From assembly GCA_947497315.1 (NCBI GenBank), contig CANMFX010000002.1, positions 558,001 to 622,000 of the forward strand: DNA of 64,000 bases, read 5' to 3'. Numbering within the stretch: position 1 is the stretch's first letter; every line of letters begins with the position of its first letter. Origin of the DNA: an uncultured Sphingomonadaceae bacterium (GTDB lineage: Bacteria > Pseudomonadota > Alphaproteobacteria > Sphingomonadales > Sphingomonadaceae). The notes under the pieces were generated by a model. That model was given only the letters and a program-made list of their open reading frames with translations. It ran no database searches and was not told the origin of the DNA. Of this stretch, positions 53,901-63,850 are shown piece after piece. Position numbers and translations under genes: made by a program.

Positions 53901-54143
53901 TTACTCTTCGGCTTGGTTATCGCTATCGCTTGCATCAGCGCTCTCATCTCCGGCCAACTCATCGCCAGTTTTCTCAGCATCGACATCGACCATATCATCG
54001 CTGATTGTCCCATCGATAACATCTACCTCGTCCATGCGGGTTTCGGTAACTGTGTCAGCTTCAGGGGCATCTGCTTCACCGGAACAAGAAACAATTGCGA
54101 TTGTGAGGATGGAAACAGCACAGGCTTTGATCAATTTTTTCAT
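53901..54143 (-). CDS. Small acidic lipoprotein
   Basis: The 80-residue protein has a lipoprotein signal with the lipobox IAIVSC, followed by about 60 residues very rich in Asp, Glu, Ala and Ser (DDMVDVDAEKTGDELAGDES). AGGAAA precedes the ATG. It has no known domain and might bind cations or be disordered. It is convergent with queE and lies 43 bases downstream of lipB in the same direction. Confidence 0.7.
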   Translation of the reverse strand: MKKLIKACAVSILTIAIVSCSGEADAPEADTVTETRMDEVDVIDGTISDDMVDVDAEKTGDELAGDESADASDSDNQAEE

Positions 54144-54186
54144 GTTTTTCCTAAACCAGAGTCAGCGGTAACATATCGTGCTCTCG

Positions 54187-54834
54187 CTATTTATCAATTG
54201 CTGCAAGAAAACCAGGTGCCGTTTTCTTCAGGGCCGCGTCGAAATCGTTCAATGTTGCGGTGACGCCTAATTGCTTCAGGCTGGTTACAGGATATTCGCT
54301 AATCCCGCAGGGAATGATGCCACCAAAGTGGCTGAGATCAGGATCAATATTCACCGAGAACCCGTGCATCGTCACCCATTTGCGGATTCGGATGCCGATC
54401 GCGCCAATTTTTGCTTCTTCCCCCTGAGGTGTGTTGCACCAGATTCCGACTCTTCCTTCAACCGCGCGTGCATCGATCTCAAATTCTGCCAAGGCGCTGA
54501 TGACCCAATCTTCCAGCGCATGAACGAAATTGCGTACATCTGTTTGCCGCTTTTTCAGGTTGAGCATGATGTAACCAACCCGTTGGCCTGGTCCGTGATA
54601 AGTGTGTCGACCTCCGCGGCCTGTCTGAAAAACTGGAAATTCCTGACTTAGCAATTCAGCAGGATCAGCACTCGTTCCTGCGGTATATAGGGGAGGGTGT
54701 TCCAAAAGCCAGATCAGTTCCGGCGCCTCACCTCGATGGATTGCCGAATTGCGTCGTTCCATTTGCTCCAGAGCATCTGGATAGGCAATTTTGGCTTCGC
54801 TTATGCGCCATTCAATATCAGACAGCAGGGTCAT
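54187..54834 (-). CDS. lipB: Lipoyl(octanoyl) transferase
   Basis: The 215-residue protein has [21 protein letters not shown], the catalytic Lys region [17 protein letters not shown] and the nucleophile Cys in GIIPCGIS. It moves octanoate from ACP to lipoyl domains. The ATG at 54834 follows GGAAA; the longer frame starts with TTG and has no ribosome binding site. It is divergent from the next membrane protein gene. Confidence 0.94.
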   Translation of the reverse strand: MTLLSDIEWRISEAKIAYPDALEQMERRNSAIHRGEAPELIWLLEHPPLYTAGTSADPAELLSQEFPVFQTGRGGRHTYHGPGQRVGYIMLNLKKRQTDVRNFVHALEDWVISALAEFEIDARAVEGRVGIWCNTPQGEEAKIGAIGIRIRKWVTMHGFSVNIDPDLSHFGGIIPCGISEYPVTSLKQLGVTATLNDFDAALKKTAPGFLAAIDK

Positions 54835-54908
54835 AGAATTTCCGTGCACAATTGACGCGTCGGTGGCAAGAGTGCGGGGAATGAATTTCAAACCCGAGGG
54901 TCAAGTCA

Positions 54909-55661
54909 ATGAAGCTCAATTATATGGAATGCTGGAGCGGCGCGATGGCGATTTTGCGTGATCATAAGGAAGCGATATTGGCAATAGCGGGAGTTTTTCT
55001 TTTCCTGCCGACTTTGTTGATGGCCCAATTTATTGGACAGCCCAATCTGGAAGGCACTGAAGATTTGAATGCAATAACGGCAGCCTATTCAACTTTTTTT
55101 GGTGAAAATGCGTTCGCGATCATTGCGTCCAATCTGTTGATCAGTTTTGGCGGCTTCGTTATTTATTTCACTATAGCTCCCTCACATAGCGGTACGGTTG
55201 CTGATGATCTGGGCAAGGCGCTTCGTCTTTTTCTTATCTTTTTGATCGCGAACATTCTGACTGGTTTAGCCACATTTGCAGGTATCCTGTTGTTTATCAT
55301 TCCCGGCCTCTATGTCGCCTGCCGCTTAATTCTGGTGCCGATGATCATCGCTGATCATGGTGAAAGAAACCCTCTTGAAGCGCTTAAGAAGAGCTGGGAC
55401 AGCACAAAGGATAATGGTTTCTCAATTCTGCTACTTGTTCTGATGATAGCAATTATCGGAGCGATTACCGTTGGCGTCATTCAGATGATCATTGGTGTCA
55501 TTATTGGACTTGCGACCGGAGGGGCAGGTTGGCCGCTCATTGAAAACCTTGTTTCTGCGTTAGGTGGTTCAGCATTGCAGATACTTTTCACCGTCCTTAT
55601 CGGATCGATCTACTATCAGTTAACTGGCAAAGGTTCAGATGTTGGAGAGGTCTTTACCTGA
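54909..55661 (+). CDS. Polytopic membrane protein, GDPD membrane-domain/YciC-like
   Basis: The 250-residue protein has about six hydrophobic helices (AILAIAGVFLFLPTLLMA, LRLFLIFLIANILTGLATFAGILLFIIPGLYVACRLILVPMII region, ILLLVLMIAIIGAITVG). The IIPGLYVACRL-P-EALKKSW pattern matches the glycerophosphodiesterase membrane-domain/YciC-like group, whose function is unclear. Its end overlaps the convergent GNAT gene by 27 bases. Confidence 0.8.
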   Translation: MKLNYMECWSGAMAILRDHKEAILAIAGVFLFLPTLLMAQFIGQPNLEGTEDLNAITAAYSTFFGENAFAIIASNLLISFGGFVIYFTIAPSHSGTVADDLGKALRLFLIFLIANILTGLATFAGILLFIIPGLYVACRLILVPMIIADHGERNPLEALKKSWDSTKDNGFSILLLVLMIAIIGAITVGVIQMIIGVIIGLATGGAGWPLIENLVSALGGSALQILFTVLIGSIYYQLTGKGSDVGEVFT

Positions 55662-56234
55662 GATGATGGGTACATGCGGACCTGCGTCCATTGGCAGGTG
55701 ACCGGTGAGGCGGGGATCTGCATGCATGTCGACCTCGCGTTTGTAGGCGATGAATCCTGAGCGCTGATAAAAGTTGGATGCGCGCTGAGAGTCATTGGTG
55801 CAAGTGTGCAACCAAACGCGCTTTACATCATCTTTCCAGGCGCGTTTCAGGGTCTCTGTCATCATAGCGGGACCATAGCCTCTGCCATTCATTTCCGGTA
55901 TCAGTCCAAAATAATATATCTCGCATTGCTCGGGTTTACTGAAATCCAGTTCCACGAAGCCAATGTCATGTCCATCATGCTGAACCTTGAAAATCTCGAT
56001 CTCGGGGGCGTGGATTGCTGATCGAAGTTCGTCATCGTTCAGCAAAAGTCTACCGAACCATAACCAGTCCTCCCCCACTTTTCTGAATAGTGTCTGATAT
56101 TCCAGCAAGTCAGGTTCGTCCCAAGTCGTTAGAATCAACGATGAACTACTGTTCTCAAATACTGGCTTTCGACACATTTCAAAATAGGTCGTAATGACAG
56201 CAAGGTTTTCGTTGGGAACATCAATCTTGGTCAC
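55635..56234 (-). CDS. GNAT family N-acetyltransferase
   Basis: The 199-residue protein has the GNAT core EIYYFGLIPEMNGRGYGPAMMTETLKRAW and the downstream TNDSQRASNFYQRSGFIAYKREV. The N-terminal 90 residues are a variable domain. It starts eight bases after hemF and is likely cotranscribed with trmL and hemF. The substrate is unknown. Confidence 0.88.
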   Translation of the reverse strand: MTKIDVPNENLAVITTYFEMCRKPVFENSSSSLILTTWDEPDLLEYQTLFRKVGEDWLWFGRLLLNDDELRSAIHAPEIEIFKVQHDGHDIGFVELDFSKPEQCEIYYFGLIPEMNGRGYGPAMMTETLKRAWKDDVKRVWLHTCTNDSQRASNFYQRSGFIAYKREVDMHADPRLTGHLPMDAGPHVPIISGKDLSNI

Positions 56235-56241
56235 TTGAACG

Positions 56242-57126
56242 TCAGCTCCATTTGGCTTCTGGCGGCAGGCTCATCAGTATGGCATCGACATTACCACCGG
56301 TTTTCAATCCAAATGTGGTGCCGCGATCATATACCAGGTTAAATTCTGCGTAACGGCCGCGCCAGACGAGTTGCTGTTCTTTTTCATCTGCCGTCCACGG
56401 CAACCCCATCCGCCGCCGCACCAGTTTTGGGAAAATATCAAGGAATGCAAGGCCGACATCCTGAGTAAAAGCAAAGTGCCGGTCAAAATCATCGTCTGAT
56501 TCGAGTTCAAGATGATCATAAAATATACCGCCGACACCGCGATGTACCTGCCGGTGCGGGATATAGAAATAGTCGTCCGCCCATTTTTTGTATTTTGCAT
56601 GATAGTCGGGATGATGCGGATCACAGGCCTGTTTCATCCGAGCATGAAAATCGTTTGTATCTTCGGTGTAAGGGATTGGCGGGTTAAGATCAGCGCCGCC
56701 TCCAAACCAGCGTTTGGTGGTACAGAGGAACCTTGTATTCATATGCACGGCAGGCACATGCGGGTTGGCCATATGAGCGACAAGACTGATGCCAGTTGCA
56801 AAGAAATGTGGATTTTCCCCGGCACCGTGAATGGATTTTGCAAATTCTTCACTGAATGTGCCGTCGACCGTGGAAATATTAACGCCGGCTTTTTCAAAAA
56901 CCTTGCCCTTGATGCTTCCGCGCACACCGCCGCCGCCCGGACTTTTATCTGGGTTTTCGCGATCCCAAGGCAGGTAGTCAAAGCGTGCGTCACTGCCTGC
57001 TTCCGCTTCGATCGCTTCAAATTCAGCGCAGATTTTGTCCCGCAGCTTTGCGAACCATGTCTGCGCCTGCAACTGCTGGTCATCCAAAGGATTGTCATTT
57101 TTGGGAATTGGTGGCTGTGCCGTCAT
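56242..57126 (-). CDS. hemF: Oxygen-dependent coproporphyrinogen III oxidase
   Basis: The 294-residue protein has family landmarks: GGGGVRGSIKGKVFEKAGVN, HAANPHVPAVHMNTRFL-like, WFGGGADLNPPIPY, and RGTTFGLKTGGNVDAILMSLPP. It decarboxylates coproporphyrinogen III to protoporphyrinogen IX using oxygen. Its ATG overlaps the trmL stop by four bases (ATGA). It supplies haem for the cytochromes encoded nearby and for KatG. Confidence 0.96.
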   Translation of the reverse strand: MTAQPPIPKNDNPLDDQQLQAQTWFAKLRDKICAEFEAIEAEAGSDARFDYLPWDRENPDKSPGGGGVRGSIKGKVFEKAGVNISTVDGTFSEEFAKSIHGAGENPHFFATGISLVAHMANPHVPAVHMNTRFLCTTKRWFGGGADLNPPIPYTEDTNDFHARMKQACDPHHPDYHAKYKKWADDYFYIPHRQVHRGVGGIFYDHLELESDDDFDRHFAFTQDVGLAFLDIFPKLVRRRMGLPWTADEKEQQLVWRGRYAEFNLVYDRGTTFGLKTGGNVDAILMSLPPEAKWS

Positions 57127-57581
57127 TTGGAAAATTGTCCCGTTTGTTTGAGCGCTTCGCCAAGCGCCATGCCTGCAGAAACGGCAAGGTTCAATGACCG
57201 CATGCCATTTTTCATCTTTATGGTGATTCGCTCGTCGGCGCGTTGATTGACATCAAGGGGCACGCCAGCACTTTCTGACCCGAACAATAATATGTCGTCC
57301 GGTCGGAATGTGAATTTATGATAAGCGATTTTGGCCTTGCTGGTAAGTAGAACGACCCGCGTCGATCGTGAATCGACAAAAGCAAGAAAGGCATCCCAAT
57401 CCGCATACCGAGTAAAATCAACATGGTCAAAATAGTCCATTCCAGCCCGCTTCAAACTGCGATCACTAAACGGAAAACCACACGGTTCAATGATATCTAC
57501 AGGAACGTCAAGACATGCGCATGTCCTTAAAATCGTTCCTAAATTTCCCGCAATGTCGGGTTGGTAAAGGGCTACTCTCAT
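57123..57581 (-). CDS. trmL: tRNA (cytidine(34)-2'-O)-methyltransferase (SPOUT)
   Basis: The 152-residue protein has MRVALYQPDIAGNLGTILRTCA, FGSESAGVP and the C-terminal knot MKNGMRSLNLAVSAGMALGEA of TrmL/SPOUT. It methylates the wobble base of tRNA-Leu. The ATG at 57581 matches the family start; the longer frame begins with TTG. It is first in the trmL-hemF-GNAT set. Confidence 0.93.
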   Translation of the reverse strand: MRVALYQPDIAGNLGTILRTCACLDVPVDIIEPCGFPFSDRSLKRAGMDYFDHVDFTRYADWDAFLAFVDSRSTRVVLLTSKAKIAYHKFTFRPDDILLFGSESAGVPLDVNQRADERITIKMKNGMRSLNLAVSAGMALGEALKQTGQFSK

Positions 57582-57753
57582 GGTTCGTCGAGCATGGGGT
57601 TGTTCATTATGTTTGGTCAATCAAAAATTCACTGTTGGCAAACCATGGTCTTCGCGGCTATCAGGCGCGCCAATAGCTGCCAAATGAAACATATTGAGGG
57701 TTCGCCTTCGATCTGGCAGACAGGGATTATAACAAACGTAAGGGCGTGTTTGC

Positions 57754-58335
57754 ATGGCTAGTGTTGATACCGCGGTTGAACCCAGTGATTCGGCTGTCTC
57801 GGAACCTGAAATCGGTGGTGTTCGGCGCCGCGACTTCATCAATATCGCAGCGGTGAGCTTTGGCGGCGTTGGCGTTGTCGCAACCGTGTTCCCCCTGGTG
57901 AATCAGATGAACCCCAGCGCAGACGTTTTGGCGCTTTCGTCGATCGAAGTTGATATCTCCGCGATTGAAGAGGGGCAGGCGATCAAGACAAGTTGGCGCA
58001 AACAACCCATCTTTATTCGCAACCTGACAGCTTCAGAAATTGAAGCCGCTAACGACGTTGATTTGTCAGGCCTGCGCGATCCGGAATCACTCGCTGATCG
58101 TACGCAACCCGGCAAAGAAAACTGGCTGATCACGCTTGGCGTTTGCACCCATTTGGGTTGCGTTCCACTCGGTGCGGCGCAAGGCGAAGTAAAAGGCGAA
58201 TATGACGGCTATTTCTGTCCGTGCCATGGCTCGCACTATGACACCGCAGGCCGGACCCGCAAAGGGCCAGCGCCAACCAATTTGGAAGTACCGGAATATA
58301 GTTTCCTATCAGATACCGTCGTGAAAATCGGCTAG
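57754..58335 (+). CDS. petA: Ubiquinol-cytochrome c reductase Rieske iron-sulfur subunit
   Basis: The 193-residue protein has a Tat-type signal/anchor ([27 protein letters not shown]) and the [2Fe-2S] ligands CTHLGC and CPCHGS. It is the first gene of the bc1 complex operon petA-petB-petC. AAGGGCG precedes the ATG. It accepts electrons from ubiquinol and passes them to cytochrome c1. Confidence 0.97.
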   Translation: MASVDTAVEPSDSAVSEPEIGGVRRRDFINIAAVSFGGVGVVATVFPLVNQMNPSADVLALSSIEVDISAIEEGQAIKTSWRKQPIFIRNLTASEIEAANDVDLSGLRDPESLADRTQPGKENWLITLGVCTHLGCVPLGAAQGEVKGEYDGYFCPCHGSHYDTAGRTRKGPAPTNLEVPEYSFLSDTVVKIG

Positions 58336-58346
58336 GGGCAAGAAAA

Positions 58347-59618
58347 ATGAGTTTTCCTTGGGCACAACAATATAAACCAACCACCGAATTCGGACAGTGG
58401 ATGGATGAGAAACTGCCAATAGGCCGTCTAATCTACAACTCAGTAGGCGCTGGTTATCCGACGCCGCGTAATCTGAACTACATGTGGAATTTCGGTTCGC
58501 TTGCTGGATTTTTCCTGGTGGTGCAGATTGTTACGGGTATCATTTTGGCGATGCACTACGCCGCCAATGCGGCGATTGCCTTTGACTCGGTCGAACATAT
58601 TATGCGCGACGTGAATAGTGGTTGGATGATCCGGTATGCGCATGCCAATGGCGCTAGCTTCTTCTTTATAGCCATATATCTTCATATCGGTCGGGGCCTT
58701 TATTATGGCTCTTACAAAGCGCCTCGTGAGATGATCTGGCTGCTCGGCGTGGTCATTTATTTGCTCGCCATGGCCACCGCGTTTATGGGCTATGTGCTTC
58801 CTTGGGGGCAGATGAGCTTCTGGGGTGCGAAAGTGATTACCGGTCTATTCGAGGCAATACCGCTGGTCGGCAAACCGATTCAGGAGTTGCTGTTAGGCGG
58901 TTTTGCACCGGATAACGCTGCATTGAACCGGTTCTTCTCCTTGCACTATTTGCTACCCTTCGTGATGGCTGGTGTTATCATCCTACACATCTGGTCACTG
59001 CATATCCCGGGATCGAACAATCCAACTGGCGTTAATGTAAAAGGGCCGCAGGATACAGTTCCTTTCCATCCCTTCTATACGGCGAAAGACGGGTGGTTTC
59101 TGGGCCTTGCGTTGATCTTCTTCACCGGTATGATGTTCTTCATGCCAAACGCTTTGGGGCATGCGGACAACTATATTCCTGCCAATCCGCTTTCGACGCC
59201 AGCGCATATCGTTCCTGAATGGTATTTCTGGCCTTGGTACGCGATTTTGCGCGCCTTCACCTTCGACTTTCTATTTGTTCCTGCGAAATTGCTCGGCGTG
59301 TTGGCGATGTTCTCTGCCATATTGGTTTGGTTCTTCCTGCCATGGCTGGACAAGTCACCTGTGCGGTCCGGAGACTATCGTCCGCGGTTCAAAAAGTTCT
59401 TTTGGTTCGGTCTTATCCCATGCATCGTTATACTCGGTATTTGTGGCGGTGCGCCAGCCGAGGAACCTTATGTGATGCTGAGCCAGCTCGCGAGTGCCTA
59501 TTATTTTGCGCACTTCCTGATCATATTGCCGCTGCTTTCTCGCATCGAGAAGCCGGAGCCGCTGCCAAATTCGATAACCGAAGCAGTGACCGGTAAGCCA
59601 CTAGAACAAGCCAGCTAA
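58347..59618 (+). CDS. petB: Cytochrome b of the bc1 complex
   Basis: The 423-residue protein has eight membrane helices and haem-ligating His pairs in the second and fourth helices ([64 protein letters not shown]). The quinol-site motif appears as [14 protein letters not shown]. It lies 11 bases after petA. Confidence 0.97.
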   Translation: MSFPWAQQYKPTTEFGQWMDEKLPIGRLIYNSVGAGYPTPRNLNYMWNFGSLAGFFLVVQIVTGIILAMHYAANAAIAFDSVEHIMRDVNSGWMIRYAHANGASFFFIAIYLHIGRGLYYGSYKAPREMIWLLGVVIYLLAMATAFMGYVLPWGQMSFWGAKVITGLFEAIPLVGKPIQELLLGGFAPDNAALNRFFSLHYLLPFVMAGVIILHIWSLHIPGSNNPTGVNVKGPQDTVPFHPFYTAKDGWFLGLALIFFTGMMFFMPNALGHADNYIPANPLSTPAHIVPEWYFWPWYAILRAFTFDFLFVPAKLLGVLAMFSAILVWFFLPWLDKSPVRSGDYRPRFKKFFWFGLIPCIVILGICGGAPAEEPYVMLSQLASAYYFAHFLIILPLLSRIEKPEPLPNSITEAVTGKPLEQAS

Positions 59619-59637
59619 GAAACAGGGATCTGAAGTA

Positions 59638-60492
59638 ATGGTAAGATTTTTCGGGATATTGATCGGTTTGTTCTTTGCTGGAATGCTGATCTATTCATTT
59701 GGGCGCGGCGCGGTCGAGTATGTTAGCAACCCGCCGGTTAAAGCTGTCGAATATCAGTTTCATGAAAAACCCAAGGACGTATCATTCGCAAGTGACGGCC
59801 CATTTGGGAAATTTGACAATCAACAGCTTCAACGTGGTTTTCAGGTCTACAAGGAGGTTTGTGCAGCTTGCCACGGTCTTCGTCTGGTTGCCTTCCGTAA
59901 CCTTGCAGAACTAGGTTACAACGAAGATGAGGTGAAGGCGATTGCAGCAAACTGGATAATCGAGACTCCGAGTGTCAATCCGGATACGGGTGAGGCATCA
60001 ACCCGTCCATCGGTTCCTGCTGATAAGTTTCCGAAGCCTTTTGCAAATGACGTGGCAGCCGCCGCAGCAAATAACAACGCAATTCCGCCTGATCTTTCAC
60101 TGATCACCAAAGCGCGTAACGGCGGTGCACCTTATGTGTATTCATTGCTCACAGGTTACTCCGATCCGCCATCAGAATTGCCGGAAGCTAATCGCCCAGG
60201 CGCTGGTCTGCATTATAATCCATATTTTGCGAACCTGAACATAGCTATGGCACCGCCGATAACTGGAGACGATCAAGTTACCTATTCAGATGGTACCAAG
60301 GCGACCGTTTCCCAGATGTCTCAGGATGTTTCGGCCTTCTTGATCTGGACAGCAGAACCGTCACTCGTCAAGCAGAAGCAAACCGGTTGGGCGGTAATTG
60401 CCTTCTTGTTGATCGCTACAATCCTTGCTTTCCTGTCTTACAAGACAATCTGGGCAGATGTGAAAGCAGAGAAAAAGAAGAAAGACGCTTAG
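59638..60492 (+). CDS. petC: Cytochrome c1
   Basis: The 284-residue protein has a signal/anchor, the haem c motif CAACH (EVCAACHGLRLVAFRNL), the axial Met region (LNIAMAPPI) and a C-terminal membrane helix (WAVIAFLLIATILAFLSYKTIW). The tail is Lys-rich. It completes the petABC operon and is followed by a clear terminator. Confidence 0.96.
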   Translation: MVRFFGILIGLFFAGMLIYSFGRGAVEYVSNPPVKAVEYQFHEKPKDVSFASDGPFGKFDNQQLQRGFQVYKEVCAACHGLRLVAFRNLAELGYNEDEVKAIAANWIIETPSVNPDTGEASTRPSVPADKFPKPFANDVAAAAANNNAIPPDLSLITKARNGGAPYVYSLLTGYSDPPSELPEANRPGAGLHYNPYFANLNIAMAPPITGDDQVTYSDGTKATVSQMSQDVSAFLIWTAEPSLVKQKQTGWAVIAFLLIATILAFLSYKTIWADVKAEKKKKDA

Positions 60493-60516
60493 ATCATCAT
60501 AGATATGCTATTAGAG

Positions 60517-60543
60517 GGCCCGCCAATTGGCGGGCCTTTTTTT
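60517..60543 (+). terminator. Intrinsic terminator of petABC
   Basis: GGCCCGCC-AATT-GGCGGGCC forms a perfect eight-base stem followed by seven T, 25 bases after petC. Confidence 0.93.
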
Positions 60544-60674
60544 GGCAGATGACCTGATACCAGGCGAGTTACATCAATTAAACTAGAGCTAGTACCTATC
60601 TCTCTATCGTCGCCCTTAAAGTTTCAGCCTAATATTCGTTAATAGATTCCGAAACGGAACTATGGATCATTAGG

Positions 60675-61088
60675 ATGGCAAAGCCATTTAAAAATACAAA
60701 AGCGGAGCAGAAGCAGGAAGCGGTTCGCGAGCCACGCGTACGAAAGCTCGTAAAGATAGAGCTGTTTACAGATAATTCTGGACCACATAATGCTATGGTC
60801 CGTAATCTTTCCACTTTTGGAATTCGCGCCACAGCACCGATAGATTTGCTACCTGAACAATCAATAGTGATCAAAAAAGCTGGTTTCGGTTCCGTCTCAG
60901 GAACGGTTCGCTGGGTCGAGGGGAGGGAATTCGGTATGCAGTTTGATCAATCGATTGATGTTGACCTGTTCAATTTCGGACTAGGCAACGAGCAGGGGCA
61001 TTTTGTTCAGAAAATTGACAATGGTCATGTCTGGCTTGGTTTCCAAGATGCCGTATCGAGCAAAAGACCCGGGTTTCACAAACGATAA
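60675..61088 (+). CDS. PilZ domain protein
   Basis: The 137-residue protein has a Lys/Glu-rich N-terminus and a PilZ-like barrel at about 20-110: REPRVRKLVKIEL (RxxxR-type), VRNLSTFGIRAT (D/NxSxxG-type) and GTVRWVEGREFGMQFD. Such proteins bind cyclic di-GMP and affect motility or polysaccharide output. It lies not far from flagellin, which may be relevant. It is convergent with glpK. Confidence 0.82.
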   Translation: MAKPFKNTKAEQKQEAVREPRVRKLVKIELFTDNSGPHNAMVRNLSTFGIRATAPIDLLPEQSIVIKKAGFGSVSGTVRWVEGREFGMQFDQSIDVDLFNFGLGNEQGHFVQKIDNGHVWLGFQDAVSSKRPGFHKR

Positions 61089-61099
61089 AGCGATTGATA

Positions 61100-62572
61100 T
61101 CAGTCCTGTAAAACGGTTTGCATCGCCTTGTTCCATCCGTCTATCCGCAAATTGCGACCCGAAGCAGTGATGTCGGGGTGATAGGTTTCCAGCCCGGTTA
61201 TCATTACTGATGCGTCATCCAAGGATTCATATATCCCGGAACCAACCGCGGCCAGCATTGCTGCGCCCAGCGCTGTTGTTTCAAAAAACTCGGGTCGTTC
61301 AACCGGAATGTCCAATATGTCGGCTAGGTCTTGCACCATCCAGTCATTGGCGACCATGCCGCCATCTATACGTAAACTCTGCCAGTCGGTGCCATCGGCG
61401 GAAAAGGCGGTTTTCAAATCGTGGCACTGATAAGCCATCGCTTCGAGAGCCGCGCGGACAATATGGGCTTTTGTCGTCGAAAAACTAAGGCCGGAAATTG
61501 TTGCCGTCGCATCAGCTTTCCAATGCGGCGCGCCAAGACCGGACAAGGCAGGAACCAAATAAACTCCGCCATTATCGTCGACTGATCGTGCCAGTTCCTC
61601 GCTTTCGCCAGCGTAGCTTATCAGACGGACTTCATCGCGGAGCCATTGCATCAAACTGCCAGCGACAAAGACAGAGCCTTCCAACGCGTATGTGCGTTTG
61701 CCATTCCATTGATAAAGCACCGTCGAAAGTAGACGATTCTCAGACCGGGGTGCCGTTTCGCCGCTGTTTGTCAGAATGAATGCACCGGTGCCAAATGTTG
61801 CTTTGGTTTGACCGACTTCGAGACAGGCTTGCCCGATTGTCGCTGCCTGCTGATCTCCGGCAGACCCACATATCGCTATCGGTGCTCCAAACAGATCGGG
61901 CGACGTTTTGCCAAGATCTCCCGCACAATCGACAATGTCCGGCAAGGCCTTTCGGGGAACATCAAATAATCGGAGCAGTTCGTTATCCCAGTCATTTCCA
62001 TCCAAAGCCATCAACATAGTGCGACTGGCATTGCTGGCATCAGTGATATGAGACCCGCCGGTGAGACGGAAGATGAGGTAGGATTCAATCGTCCCAAAAG
62101 CCAGATTGTCGCCTGCCGCTCCGACTTCCGGCCAGTTTTTCAGCATCCATCCAATTTTGCTGCCAGAAAAATAAGGGTCAAGCAGCAATCCTGTTTTTGC
62201 CTGAACCATGGGTTCCAACCCCTTGACTTTCAACTCCTCGCAAATGTCAGCAGTGCGGCGATCCTGCCAGACGATCGCCTTACAAAGCGGTTCACCACTA
62301 CGTTTGTCCCAGGCGACTACAGTTTCGCGTTGATTGGTAATCCCGATAGCCGCTATCTTTTCCGCGCCGCCTGCCTGCTCGATCATTTTTTGACAGCAGC
62401 GCAACGTCTTGTCCCATATCTCAGCTGCATCATGCTCTACAAGGCCGGCAGAAGGATAATATTGCTGCAATTCCTCCTGCTGTGATCCGTGGAGTTTGCC
62501 ATCGACGCCAAAAAGCATCGCACGGGTTGATGTTGTACCTTCGTCAATCACCAAAATCTGTTGCGTTGCCAT
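61100..62572 (-). CDS. glpK: Glycerol kinase
   Basis: The 490-residue FGGY kinase has VIDEGTTSTRAMLFG, ITNQRETVVAWDKRSGEPL, IVWQDRRTAD, FGTGAFILTNSGE and RAALEAMAYQ. It makes glycerol 3-phosphate from glycerol. No glpF, glpD or glpR is present on either side, so it stands alone here. Confidence 0.95.
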   Translation of the reverse strand: MATQQILVIDEGTTSTRAMLFGVDGKLHGSQQEELQQYYPSAGLVEHDAAEIWDKTLRCCQKMIEQAGGAEKIAAIGITNQRETVVAWDKRSGEPLCKAIVWQDRRTADICEELKVKGLEPMVQAKTGLLLDPYFSGSKIGWMLKNWPEVGAAGDNLAFGTIESYLIFRLTGGSHITDASNASRTMLMALDGNDWDNELLRLFDVPRKALPDIVDCAGDLGKTSPDLFGAPIAICGSAGDQQAATIGQACLEVGQTKATFGTGAFILTNSGETAPRSENRLLSTVLYQWNGKRTYALEGSVFVAGSLMQWLRDEVRLISYAGESEELARSVDDNGGVYLVPALSGLGAPHWKADATATISGLSFSTTKAHIVRAALEAMAYQCHDLKTAFSADGTDWQSLRIDGGMVANDWMVQDLADILDIPVERPEFFETTALGAAMLAAVGSGIYESLDDASVMITGLETYHPDITASGRNLRIDGWNKAMQTVLQD

Positions 62573-62663
62573 ATGATCCCGTTCCCTTGTTTACGGGTCA
62601 CGCTAATTTATCGTCTTCAAAAGGCAAGCGAAAGCAGGACAGGAGAGATTGCGCTGACAAAAT

Positions 62664-62705
62664 AACCCCCGGCGCCATTTGTGGGGTGATTACGCGCCGG
62701 GGGTT
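62664..62705 (-). terminator. Terminator of the flagellin gene
   Basis: AACCCCCGGCGC (62664-62675) and GCGCCGGGGGTT (62694-62705) form a perfect 12-base stem with an 18-base loop. On the minus strand it is followed by ATTTT. It lies 26 bases after the flagellin stop. Confidence 0.85.
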
Positions 62706-62731
62706 CTGACCCATTAAGCAGGACCAGATGC

Positions 62732-63547
62732 TTAACGGATCAAGCTAAGAACGCCTTGCTGTGACTGATTGGCTTGAGCCAGCATTGCGGTTGAGGCCTG
62801 GCTCAGTATTTGTGCCTTGGCCAGCGCGGTCGTTTCTCCGGTAAAGTCGACATCTTCAATGCGGGAACGAGATTCCGTGATGTTGGTTACGCGGCTCGTC
62901 AGATTGGATACTGTCGCGATCAAACGGTTCTGCGATGCACCCAAAGACGCTTGTGCAGTGGTAACCGTGTCCATAGCTGTATCAAGTACTGCTAGAGCTG
63001 CGGTGGCACCGGGTTCTGTACTAATGTCGAGTACATCGACAGCCAGAGTCGCGGCGGTCACGTCAGTCAGGTTAATAACAACGGTTTCGGCTGCTGCAGA
63101 ACCTGTTTGGATGTTGATGGTCGCGGCACTGCCGTCGAGCAATGCAACATTGTTAAATTCCGTCCGTGTTGCAACATCATCAATTTGGAGAATAAGGGCA
63201 GCGACTTCGGTCTGCAGATTGGTTCGGTCACCGGCTGACAATGTACCGTTTGCTGATTGAACGGACAACTCACGCATGCGCTGCAGCATGTTATTGATCT
63301 CACTCATGCCACTTTCAGCGGTTTGGGCCAGAGAGATACCATCATTGGCATTGCGGGTTGCCATGTTGAGGCCGCGAATCTCGGATGTCATGCGGGTTGC
63401 GATGGCAAGGCCGGCGGCATCATCGCTTGCACTGTTAATTCGGCGTCCAGTAGATAGCCGTTCAATCGATTTGGCGAGGCTCATTTCGGCATCATTGGCT
63501 GCCTGATTGGTGCGCATGGCCGCAACATTGGTTCCGATAATTGTCAT
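62732..63547 (-). CDS. Flagellin
   Basis: The 271-residue protein has the D0/D1 ends of flagellin: [20 protein letters not shown] with [22 protein letters not shown] at the N-terminus and [29 protein letters not shown]-type coiled-coil at the C-terminus (read in segments). The central domain (about 140-190) is very short, as in alphaproteobacterial flagellins. AAAGGAAAG precedes the ATG. No sigma-54 or sigma-28 promoter was found on its own strand in the 220 bases upstream. Confidence 0.95.
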   Translation of the reverse strand: MTIIGTNVAAMRTNQAANDAEMSLAKSIERLSTGRRINSASDDAAGLAIATRMTSEIRGLNMATRNANDGISLAQTAESGMSEINNMLQRMRELSVQSANGTLSAGDRTNLQTEVAALILQIDDVATRTEFNNVALLDGSAATINIQTGSAAAETVVINLTDVTAATLAVDVLDISTEPGATAALAVLDTAMDTVTTAQASLGASQNRLIATVSNLTSRVTNITESRSRIEDVDFTGETTALAKAQILSQASTAMLAQANQSQQGVLSLIR

Positions 63548-63767
63548 GTAACTTTCCTTTCAAACTGATGGATCACCGCAAAGAGCGTCAGCGGCAACCT
63601 CAAGCACGAAAACGGAATTGGTTCGGGATGGTTTAGCGGATAATGGCCTGCGCCATAAAAATGGCGATGCGTCATCGATTTGGCGCAAGGCAGTCAGGAA
63701 ATTGGCTCGGTACTCGTCGGTGTTCAGTAACTATCTAAAAAATATACTAAAATATCTTTCATGGAAT
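63548..63767. other. Flagellin upstream region without a gene
   Basis: These 220 bases hold the flagellin leader (AAAGGAAAG and a 5' region) and an AT-rich stretch at 63730-63765 (AAAAAATATACTAAAATAT) that may be promoter DNA. I see no coding frame with support and no clear operator. Confidence 0.4.
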
Positions 63768-63785
63768 TTGGCATAGCGTTTGCGA
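63768..63785 (+). promoter_or_regulatory. Sigma-54-type promoter element facing right
   Basis: TTGGCATAGCGTTTGCGA has the -24 GG and -12 GC ten bases apart and matches the TGGCAC-N5-TTGC consensus well. It points away from flagellin toward the frame at 63851. Confidence 0.55.
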
Positions 63786-63850
63786 ACCAATGGGGCAGGC
63801 CACTTTGATTTGTTTCAAGAGCGGTTTTTGAGGGCCAGGAATCGGGAAAG

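Noticed and set aside
63548-63767. Sigma-54 or sigma-28 promoter for flagellin on the minus strand
   Set aside because: No GG-N10-GC element and no TAAA/GCCGATAA pair was found in the leftward direction.
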